Assembly: GCA_028724245.1 (NCBI GenBank)
Contig: JAQYDI010000031.1
Span: 1 to 64,000 of the forward strand
Length of the DNA stretch: 64,000 nucleotides
Direction: 5' to 3'
Origin: Lachnospiraceae bacterium
GTDB taxonomy: Bacteria; Bacillota; Clostridia; Lachnospirales; Lachnospiraceae
A program made the translations under genes and the position numbers. The notes beneath the pieces were generated by a model that had not been told where the DNA came from, searched no databases, and was given only the letters and a program-made list of their open reading frames with translations. Within the stretch, counting starts at the first letter, position 1. The number at the start of each line of letters is the position of its first letter. This document shows positions 1 to 7,986 of this stretch, piece after piece.

Positions 1-941
1 AAAAAGATTCCTGAAGTTCCCATCGAAATCAAGCCCAGACTTGCAGATATAATACCTGCACCAATTCCCAGATTGATCACCGGATCATCTGCATATTTTA
101 TATATTTATAGCCGACCATTCCCAAAATTGTTGGCACTGCATAAACCAGAACGCGTATGGGATTTGTTCCATCATCATTCCATCCCTGCCAGTCAGATAC
201 TACATTCTCATATTGCGTATCTACCAATACAGTATCCAGAATATTCGTAAACTGATCAACAAACACCAAGGCCAAAATACTTACAAAAATACAGATTATT
301 GTTTTCTTATTCCATGCTTTTCCCTGAATGATAAAGATTACGGGAAGCATCAGCAATGCTGATCCATGCATAGTAGATGCAAGCAAAATCAGTAAAATAC
401 TGATCAAATATTTTTTCCGGATAATTAGTTCCGTAGCTGCAAAAATAATGGTAACAGCCATAAATTGCCGCATCCCATTATGAACCCATGACATATAGTC
501 AGTAGATGCAATAAAAATAAAAATGCTCAGCCAGTAATTACAGCTCAACCTTCGGCACACTAACGCAACCACAAGGAGCTGAAAAGCAGCGATAATAAAA
601 AAATACAAGATATCAGAATTCCCAATAATGCTTTTAATTAAAGCTGTCAAAACATGGAAACCTTTATCTTTATCAAAATCATTTACATACTGAAGCATTT
701 GATTTAAGTGTTCCGGAGCGTTAAGAAAATCTTTACGGTAAACATACGTATCCCCAAAATTATCTGTTCTCCACGCAGCCATAAAAATGTATGGTAATAT
801 CAGAAGAACTGCAGGTAAAACTCCCCACCGTTCTTCCTTCTTTCCAAGCACGATTTCCTGCTGTCTGGGAAAAAAATTTGCAAGAATGATTCCTCCTGTA
901 AACAGCCAGATTAACTGCATCCAGTAATTTGTCAATGTCAT
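1..941 (-). CDS. EpsG-like EPS polymerase / multi-TM membrane protein, C-terminus beyond window
   Basis: Own minus-strand translation from ATG at 941 (MTLTNYWMQLIWLFTGGIILANFFPRQQ... GMRQFMAVTIIF...). Open to the window edge, so missing from the ORF track. Hydrophobic, with an RQ-motif like the EpsG family. Confidence 0.8.
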   Translation of the reverse strand, partial: MTLTNYWMQLIWLFTGGIILANFFPRQQEIVLGKKEERWGVLPAVLLILPYIFMAAWRTDNFGDTYVYRKDFLNAPEHLNQMLQYVNDFDKDKGFHVLTALIKSIIGNSDILYFFIIAAFQLLVVALVCRRLSCNYWLSIFIFIASTDYMSWVHNGMRQFMAVTIIFAATELIIRKKYLISILLILLASTMHGSALLMLPVIFIIQGKAWNKKTIICIFVSILALVFVDQFTNILDTVLVDTQYENVVSDWQGWNDDGTNPIRVLVYAVPTILGMVGYKYIKYADDPVINLGIGAGIISASLGLISMGTSGIF

Positions 942-1016
942 AATATTGTCTCCAAATTCACTTTATTGTACCTTTTCTTTCTTTCACATTTTATCGAATA
1001 TTATTGCTCCTTCATT

Positions 1017-2786
1017 TTACAAATTTCTCCAACAATGCCCTTTCTCAATTTCCATCGCGCTGATAGTATTCCTGACAACTTCCTTTTTATCAAATTCCTT
1101 CACCATCTTCTCCCGTCCGGCCTTTCCCATCGCCGCTCTTTCTTCCGTAGACAATGTCAAGACCTTCTTCATCGCCCGATATAAACTGTCCGTATCTTTT
1201 ACTTTACACAGAAATCCGGTCTTTCCATTCTCCACGGCTTCTCTGCATCCGGGAATATTCGTTGTGATAACCGGTCTTCCGGTCGCTGCTGCCTCCAGAT
1301 TTACATTGCTCATGCCTTCATGATAGCTGGGCATAACAATGCAGTCTGCTGCTGCATAAAATGGCTCTGGCTCTGCCTGAAATCCGTGAAAAACTACGAT
1401 TCCTTTTTTCTGCAGAGTCTCCACCTGTTCTTTATACTCATCTTCAAAAAAACCTACCAGATCAAGGACAAATTTTTCTCCTTCTTCATGCAGCCTTTCT
1501 GCTGCTGAAAAAAGTTCGTCCATCCCTTTTTCTTTCATGATTCTGCCAAGATACAGAAAATGCAGCAGATCATTGGCGGGATATGGCTGATACATATAAT
1601 GTTCCAGATTAATCCCTGCTCCATGAAGTACTACTTCTTTTTCTTCCGCTATAATATGCCTTTTTCTGAATTCCTGCGCATTGGACTCATTCTCAAAAAA
1701 GACCACTTTCACCTTTCTGAATGCAATCCGGTACAGAAGCGTAACAAACGCTGCCAGCCTCTTTTTCTGGAATGCAGTTCCCAGTCCCTGTACATTTGCA
1801 CAGAAGGGTATATTCATTGCACCACAGAGAAATCCTGCATATATATTTGGTTTAATGGAATATGTAATCACCATATCCGGCTTTTCTTCTGTCAGTATCC
1901 GATAATACTGTCTGATAAGTGCCATATCCGTTACCGGATTGATTCCCCGGCGATCCACATCCGTTTTGATGCACTTCACACCCATGGTCTGAAAATCATC
2001 TTCATGCCCTACAAAAGGCATACTGAGAACTACTTCATGATTTTTTGCCAATTCTGCAATCAGTTCCCTGCGGAACTGCCAGAGCATATAGGAATGGTTC
2101 GTAATAACCAGAATTTTCTTTTTTAATCCATGCATCGTTCCTGTACCGCCTTCCACAACACCGTCGCTTTTCAGTACAGATACGATTGTCCCCAAAAAAC
2201 ACTTCACATCAATCGCAGGTCCCAGATGCTTCAGATAATATCCGTCCAATCGAGCTTTCTCTTCAATCTCCAGTTCATCCCGTCCATGAATCTGCGCCCA
2301 GCCTGTAAGCCCCGGTTTGATCTGATGCACTCCATATCTATCCCGCTCCTCGATCAGATCAAATTGATTCCAGAGCGCCGGACGCGGCCCGATCACCGCC
2401 ATATCACCTTTGGCAATATTCCAGAGCTGCGGAAGTTCATCAAGAGATGTCTTTCTCAGAAACTTTCCGACTTTTGTGATGTACTGCTCCGGATTCTCCA
2501 GCAGATGAGTCGGCGTATCATGCGGCGTATCCAGTTTCATACTGCGAAACTTATACAGCTTAAAATGATTTTTATGAAGTCCTACCCTTTTCTGGGAGAA
2601 AAACACGGGAGCTTTCCAGCCATCTTCAATCTTGCACATCACAATCACAGCCAGAAAAACCGGGGACAACACAATCAATCCCGCAATCGCCAGAACTCTG
2701 TCAAGCAGATTTTTTACTTTTATGTAGCATTTTTGCTGATTCGTCAGGTTATGATACTTTTTTTCAGCCTTCTTTTTAGTATCCAT
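1017..2786 (-). CDS. Fusion: N-terminal polyprenyl-phosphate sugar phosphotransferase plus C-terminal GT4-type glycosyltransferase
   Basis: N-term motifs FFSQKRVGLHKNHFKLYKFRSM, TSLDELPQLWNIAKGDMAVIGPRPAL, KPGLTGWAQIHGRDE (bacterial sugar transferase). C-term FLYLGRIMKEKGMDEL and PSYHEGMSNVNLEAAATGRPVI (GT4). Confidence 0.92.
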   Translation of the reverse strand: MDTKKKAEKKYHNLTNQQKCYIKVKNLLDRVLAIAGLIVLSPVFLAVIVMCKIEDGWKAPVFFSQKRVGLHKNHFKLYKFRSMKLDTPHDTPTHLLENPEQYITKVGKFLRKTSLDELPQLWNIAKGDMAVIGPRPALWNQFDLIEERDRYGVHQIKPGLTGWAQIHGRDELEIEEKARLDGYYLKHLGPAIDVKCFLGTIVSVLKSDGVVEGGTGTMHGLKKKILVITNHSYMLWQFRRELIAELAKNHEVVLSMPFVGHEDDFQTMGVKCIKTDVDRRGINPVTDMALIRQYYRILTEEKPDMVITYSIKPNIYAGFLCGAMNIPFCANVQGLGTAFQKKRLAAFVTLLYRIAFRKVKVVFFENESNAQEFRKRHIIAEEKEVVLHGAGINLEHYMYQPYPANDLLHFLYLGRIMKEKGMDELFSAAERLHEEGEKFVLDLVGFFEDEYKEQVETLQKKGIVVFHGFQAEPEPFYAAADCIVMPSYHEGMSNVNLEAAATGRPVITTNIPGCREAVENGKTGFLCKVKDTDSLYRAMKKVLTLSTEERAAMGKAGREKMVKEFDKKEVVRNTISAMEIEKGHCWRNL

Positions 2787-3003
2787 AAATAAACTCCATT
2801 GGTGCGGATTTCATATTAAAAATCCCCTCATAATTTCCAGAAAAATTAAATAACAGTCGAGGATATTATAACAATCCGAAAATGATTTGTAAACTTTTTT
2901 CACGAAAAAAGCAGAGCAAGTATCAAAAAGATTCTCTAAATCGAATGGGGAAGCTCTTCTGTCTGTTGAATTTGTCTGTAAATACTGATGCATCTGTAAT
3001 ACT

Positions 3004-3504
3004 TTATGAAATTGCTATAAATAGCCTTCCATTATCTGCATGATAATCTTCGAAATGAAGCAAAAACCACAATTCAATGCTCTCATTTGACCAGGCTACA
3101 GATATTTTCGGATTTTTTCTCGCTTCTGCTTCAAATTGAGTATTATCAAAATTATCTAACGGAAAATCATCTTTATCATACATAAGCCAAAATTTCCTAA
3201 AATAATCCCATGAACCATCAGCAATTTTCTTATCAATATAACGAATCAGTCCCTGAGTATTTCTTCCAGTTCCAAATACTTCAATATGTGGTTTCTTTGA
3301 TATATGACTATATTTTGCATTGATTTTATCAACAATACCCTGAATATAAAACGGTTCAGTTTTAATTCCTTCACTTACTATCATCGTATATGGAGGAAGA
3401 ACAGACAATGAATCCATTTTGCTCTCTTTGACTTTCATCTTAGCTTTAAGCTTTTTTTCATCACTTTTTTTCTTGGGTTTTAAACTCACTCCGGCACCTC
3501 CCAA
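3004..3504 (-). CDS. RloB-like protein, probably C-terminally truncated
   Basis: IVSEGIKTEPFYIQGI near the N-terminus and WSNESIELWFLLHFEDYH just before the stop; 166 aa and downstream of an AAA ATPase. RloB-type proteins usually continue beyond the ELWLLLHF motif. Confidence 0.65.
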   Translation of the reverse strand: MGGAGVSLKPKKKSDEKKLKAKMKVKESKMDSLSVLPPYTMIVSEGIKTEPFYIQGIVDKINAKYSHISKKPHIEVFGTGRNTQGLIRYIDKKIADGSWDYFRKFWLMYDKDDFPLDNFDNTQFEAEARKNPKISVAWSNESIELWFLLHFEDYHADNGRLFIAIS

Positions 3505-4742
3505 TTAACAAGCTTTTTGAAATACGGATCAGCTCCATATCTCCCTTCTAAATACTGCTTACTGTAATTTTCATCGTTTCGCGGTTTATTTCCGCCTTCC
3601 TTTCGAAAATCAACAAGTGAATATAAAACCGACTCCTCATATGCATTTATTGCTGAGAACCAAATTTCATCCCGTCTAAACACATCTTTGCTCATTGTTG
3701 TAAGATCGTGCGATGTAAATAACAGCTGTGCTGTTCCTTTGTTAATTCTCTTATCTGTAAACAGTTCAATAATCCTGCGAAGCAGCAACGGATGTAATTT
3801 TGCATCCAATTCATCAATCAAAAATAGACAATTCTGCTCTATTCCTTTTAATAAGATCGGGATGATACTAATTATTTTTTTTGTTCCCCCTGATTCTTCA
3901 GAAAGACATAATTTTGTCGTTTCTCCAGATGAAAGCAGATGCGTTGTATAGATTTCCTTTATCGATCCATCATCATCATATACAACTTCTATATCACAAA
4001 TATCAATCCCCATTGATTGCAGCACAGAACATACCCGTTTTTTATCTTTTTCAATCTGCTTAACAAAAATTTTTCTATCCATATTAGGTTTATCATAATT
4101 CAAAACCTTAATCTGCATAAAAAATTTAAATACGCGATCTATTATATCTATATTTTTAAACATTGCTATATAAGAAAGAATCGGTAAACTCTCATTGATG
4201 TTTTCCATATCTACACTTTCTAATTTATCACATAAAAATACGCCTTCTTCATCCCTTTCAAATATCACCTCAATGCAACCGTCTTTCTCCATATAGAGAT
4301 TTTCAACAATAATATCCTCTTTCTTTAACTCAAGTTCATATCGGTATTTGTAGTCATCAATTTGGAATAGAATATTAAATTTCGTCGGTTTATCAGCGTA
4401 TTCTTTATCCCATTTGTAATATGAAGAAGTAATATGGATATCTGCCAATCCATCCTTTAATTGCTCAATAGGGGCATCCCCCAATTCTTCATTCTTTTTC
4501 TTCATAAATGCCAACTGAAGCAACGGCTGCATAACAATTTGCCGCAATTCCTCAATTGCCATAATCACACTGCTTTTTCCGCCACCATTTGGTCCATATA
4601 TTGCACACACTGGTAAAAGTGCATCCTCACCTTTAGTTCTTATCAGAGTATCCTCAAATTCACTAATCGGTTTAGCAAGAAAACCAATAGTTGCTTCATT
4701 TCTGTACGAACGATAATTTTCAAAAGAGAACTCATATATCAT
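3486..4742 (-). CDS. AAA (RloA/AAA_15-like) ATP-binding protein
   Basis: MIYEFSFENYRSYRNEATIGFLA, Walker A YGPNGGGKSSVI, ESGGTKKIISIIPILL signature-like region, LFLIDELDAKLHP (Walker B), TSHD. Confidence 0.85.
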   Translation of the reverse strand: MIYEFSFENYRSYRNEATIGFLAKPISEFEDTLIRTKGEDALLPVCAIYGPNGGGKSSVIMAIEELRQIVMQPLLQLAFMKKKNEELGDAPIEQLKDGLADIHITSSYYKWDKEYADKPTKFNILFQIDDYKYRYELELKKEDIIVENLYMEKDGCIEVIFERDEEGVFLCDKLESVDMENINESLPILSYIAMFKNIDIIDRVFKFFMQIKVLNYDKPNMDRKIFVKQIEKDKKRVCSVLQSMGIDICDIEVVYDDDGSIKEIYTTHLLSSGETTKLCLSEESGGTKKIISIIPILLKGIEQNCLFLIDELDAKLHPLLLRRIIELFTDKRINKGTAQLLFTSHDLTTMSKDVFRRDEIWFSAINAYEESVLYSLVDFRKEGGNKPRNDENYSKQYLEGRYGADPYFKKLVNWEVPE

Positions 4743-5183
4743 TTATATAACCTCCACGAATTTTTTCTCATATAATATATATCACAAAGTTCTAAAGTCA
4801 TCAATATACCGTGAGAAAAAATCTCACACAGGAACGAATTCACTTCTCAGATATTGCATGTCATGCTCGTCAACATTCTCCGGAATCCATATTTGAATAT
4901 TTTAATCCGCAAATGTTTGAATAGTTTTTACCCCTCTATTCCCTGAGGACTTTCTTAACCTGATTACTTCTCACTCTTATATTATACATGTTTATATTTT
5001 ATCGTTTTCCCAATTACATGCATTGATTTATCTGTAAATACTGATCCAACTGAAGGTTTGACTGATGGTATAAATAACAAAAATCCAAAACAGAGTCCAA
5101 AATATTCACTGAGGAACTGAATACTTCGAACTCTGGTCAGGATTTATATAGCTGGCAACTGATTTTGGGAATAGTAAATGATA

Positions 5184-5711
5184 TTAAAATGTTATAGTGT
5201 CTGTAACATTATTTCTGGTTTCTGTGTAGCTGCCATCAATAACATAATGGGTTCCTTTTAAACGGTAAACTCTGCCAATCACACCAGTACAGGAGAATCC
5301 CCCCTGATAAGCAGATGCATTTGTACTATATCGATTATCTAAAGTAGTAATATCATGCCAAATTCCAAGTGAACCCTTATACTGCAACTTAATATTTTTT
5401 ACACCAATTTTGTCAACCGGATATGAATAAACTGTGGAATAACTTGCAAATAATTTACTACCAGTTTTTCCCAAACGAATCACGCCTGTCATATTAGTAC
5501 GCGCATTCTCGCTAACATTATAAATTCCATCAACATACTGTTCGAATTCATCAACACTATAAAAAACATCATCATATTCAGTAAAACTGGATTGTTCAAT
5601 ATCAATTGGTTCCGAATCATCTTCTTCTGCAAAAGCAGTTATTTCAAAACAAAAAATCAAACTTACTAACAAAATAAAATATATAACTTTTTTTACTAAT
5701 TTTCTATTCAT
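5184..5711 (-). CDS. Secreted protein of unknown function
   Basis: Signal peptide MNRKLVKKVIYFILLVSLIFCFEITAFAEE; overlaps the upstream ORF by 8 bp. Confidence 0.7.
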   Translation of the reverse strand: MNRKLVKKVIYFILLVSLIFCFEITAFAEEDDSEPIDIEQSSFTEYDDVFYSVDEFEQYVDGIYNVSENARTNMTGVIRLGKTGSKLFASYSTVYSYPVDKIGVKNIKLQYKGSLGIWHDITTLDNRYSTNASAYQGGFSCTGVIGRVYRLKGTHYVIDGSYTETRNNVTDTITF

Positions 5712-6540
5712 ACTTTTCCATTCCTCCTAACATTAATCTAGTTACTTTTTCATTTTTACCAACATAAATTGTATACCACCATCCATTATATTCAAAAGCA
5801 ACTAAACATTCATTATCTTTTAATGCACATATTTCGGCATCAATGCCATTATCAAGTTTTACAGTTTCACTGTCTTTAATTTGAGTTCCCGTTAATCCAG
5901 CTATATCTTTCTCTGTTTTTTTATACATTCTTACAGAAATAACATTATCACACTCGCCAGAATAATATTCCCAGATATAATTATAAGCATTTCCAATCCG
6001 TGTCGATAAAATATCCCGCAGTTCCACCCCCTCCGGCAACCACGTACAAACCAAAAAATCATCTCCGAATTCTTCGGCAAATTCCTCAACAGTGGTAAAA
6101 ACCCGTGTTTCGCTTTCCTGAAAATCTTTCATCTCCGGTTCACTGCTTTCTCCCGGCACGATTGACATCTGATTCTCCCACCAGCTGATCATATGAAAGA
6201 TACTTTTGTCCATCACCGCCTCCGAAGTAATATCCGCCAGCATAACGATCACCAGCATAGCTGCAGCGGTACGCAGAATCCTTTTCCGGTATGTATGATT
6301 CTGTTTTTTATTCTTTCTGTTCTTTTCTTCTGTGTTCTTTCGGAATCGTTCTTCGAATGCTTTCTGTGCTTCTTCCAGTTCCTGTTCATCACTCCCTTCT
6401 TCCAGTTCAAGCATCTTCACCAGTGTTTCCACTTTCTCATGTGAATAATCCGGTACATCCTTTTCGAAAGTTTCAATATACAGCTGTTCCCTTACAGATC
6501 TCAGAAACTCTTCATCTTTTTGATTTTGTTTTTTACTCAT
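5704..6540 (-). CDS. DUF4367-like membrane protein, candidate anti-sigma partner
   Basis: Cytoplasmic charged N-terminus, single TM (ILRTAAAMLVIVMLADITSEAV), extracytoplasmic VCTWLPEGVELRDILS...GWWYTIYVGKNEKVTRLMLGGME. ATGA overlap with the sigma-like ORF. Confidence 0.7.
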   Translation of the reverse strand: MSKKQNQKDEEFLRSVREQLYIETFEKDVPDYSHEKVETLVKMLELEEGSDEQELEEAQKAFEERFRKNTEEKNRKNKKQNHTYRKRILRTAAAMLVIVMLADITSEAVMDKSIFHMISWWENQMSIVPGESSEPEMKDFQESETRVFTTVEEFAEEFGDDFLVCTWLPEGVELRDILSTRIGNAYNYIWEYYSGECDNVISVRMYKKTEKDIAGLTGTQIKDSETVKLDNGIDAEICALKDNECLVAFEYNGWWYTIYVGKNEKVTRLMLGGMEKYE

Positions 6541-6899
6541 CTCATTTCCTCGTATTGTTTGATTAATTTTCGGATTCTTTCAGGATCAAGCGTATCCGGT
6601 GAATTATACTTACTTGATATATTTTCGCCCTGTTCCAAACTGTCATATATTTCCTTCAGAATATAATATCGGGTCATCTGCAGAACCCATTCTTTTATCT
6701 CATCCGGATTTTTGTTTTTCAGTTTCAGGGTGTTTTCACTCATGCTGTTAAAGGTCCGGTCAACGACTCTGTCAACCTGAGAACGGTCATTGCATATAAA
6801 ACAGGCATAATGGTAAACCAGATTAAAATATTGCTTTATCCACTTTTTCATCAACTTAGAATTGCTTTTCATGTTTTGCTCCATTATCATCTGCGTCAA
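6537..6899 (-). CDS. ECF sigma region-2-like short protein lacking an obvious region 4
   Basis: KKWIKQYFNLVYHYACFICNDRSQVDRVVDRTFNSM...EIKEWVLQMTRYYILKEIYD resembles ECF sigma region 2. The ORF ends at 120 aa with no helix-turn-helix region. Confidence 0.55.
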   Translation of the reverse strand: MTQMIMEQNMKSNSKLMKKWIKQYFNLVYHYACFICNDRSQVDRVVDRTFNSMSENTLKLKNKNPDEIKEWVLQMTRYYILKEIYDSLEQGENISSKYNSPDTLDPERIRKLIKQYEEMR

Positions 6900-7099
6900 T
6901 TATAACAGAAATTTCCGTTTTCTGTCATAAAAATCAAAAGCCTTCCTTATTCCCTTTTATTGTTTATCCCGAAAAACAGATAAAAGGTAACGCTTTTTTT
7001 CAAAGTGGATAAAAAATATCTATCATACCATTACTGTTTTAATATATATTTGTTCAGATCCAGACAAAATTTTATAAAACAAACGTAAAATAGTTGTTT

Positions 7100-7267
7100 T
7101 TAACAGTTACGTTCTTCCTCTGTATCCGACAGATTCCGTATGGCCTGTTCCGCTGCTTCTGCTTCCTGTCTGCTCAGCTCCGTATGGGCCGTGGTCAGTG
7201 TACTCAGTACTCTTTCATCCATGATATCCTGCCTGTCATCCATGATACTTTTTTCACGTTCTTTCAT
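7100..7267 (-). CDS. Small charged protein of unknown function (55 aa)
   Basis: Own translation MKEREKSIMDDRQDIMDERVLSTLTTAHTELSRQEAEAAEQAIRNLSDTEEERNC*. RBS-like AGGTGAAAAT upstream; 21 bp after the preceding ORF. Confidence 0.4.
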   Translation of the reverse strand: MKEREKSIMDDRQDIMDERVLSTLTTAHTELSRQEAEAAEQAIRNLSDTEEERNC

Positions 7268-7288
7268 ACATTTTCACCTGCCCTGTCC

Positions 7289-7723
7289 CTATCGTACACA
7301 CTGGGCAAGTCCCCTCAGTGATACGATCCTTGTTGAATTGTTGATGATGAAAACCCGGTAATAATCAGATGAAGGAATGATAAATGTCGTGGAGAAATTG
7401 TTGCTCCGTTTGATTCCAAACATCTTCTTATCCGACATTCTGGTAAATCCTACATACAGCGTGCCGTTGCTTTTTACGGCAAACTGCAGCTTATCGCCTT
7501 TTTTCATATACGTCCACGGATAAGATAAGGATGTTTTCGGCAGCATCACCAGCCCGCCCTGAAAGTAAAAGTGCTGATATACTTCTGCCGCCTGAACTTC
7601 CATCGTTCCCACCTGAAACCATTCATTGTCCATCTCCGGCACCAGAGATGAATTCATCAGACACAATGCCAGCAGCAGAATCACACCCCTTTTTCTAAAA
7701 CTCAACCTGCATCCATTCTTCAT
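7289..7723 (-). CDS. Small secreted protein of unknown function
   Basis: Trimmed to ATG at 7723 because AGGAGGTATTTATG lies there. Signal-like KRGVILLLALCLMNSSLVPEM; the rest looks like a compact beta domain. Confidence 0.6.
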   Translation of the reverse strand: MKNGCRLSFRKRGVILLLALCLMNSSLVPEMDNEWFQVGTMEVQAAEVYQHFYFQGGLVMLPKTSLSYPWTYMKKGDKLQFAVKSNGTLYVGFTRMSDKKMFGIKRSNNFSTTFIIPSSDYYRVFIINNSTRIVSLRGLAQCVR

Positions 7724-7792
7724 AAATACCTCCTGTCCCCGGGCCAAATCCCCGGAAAGTGTAAAAAACTGTGCTTTCAGTATACCCCCCCC

Positions 7793-7834
7793 GGGTATTT
7801 TGTCCACAGGAAAACACCTGCGGACAAAATACCC
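7793..7834. repeat. 18-bp inverted repeat (17/18), 6-nt loop, next to a C8/G8 tract
   Basis: gggtattttgtccacagg-aaaaca-cctgcggacaaaataccc, directly beside cccccccc (7785-7792). Confidence 0.85.
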
Positions 7835-7921
7835 TGACTGCGCAGATTTTTGAAAGGTCAGTTCAACACCATACAGACCAAGGGCAGCAGTCTTAAAAAG
7901 TCAGCTTCAGGAAAAAGAGCA

Positions 7922-7954
7922 TAAAAAAAGAGACATAACAATCGCTATGTCTCA
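7922..7954 (-). terminator. Rho-independent terminator of the CapD-like gene
   Basis: Minus strand GAGACATA-GCGATTGT-TATGTCTC followed by TTTTTTT. Confidence 0.85.
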
Positions 7955-7986
7955 AATATTCTCATATGCAAGGATATTATGGGCAT

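Noticed and set aside
2811-2993. 60-aa ORF downstream of RloB-like gene
   Set aside because: Low-complexity AT-rich frame without RBS; more likely part of the truncation scar.
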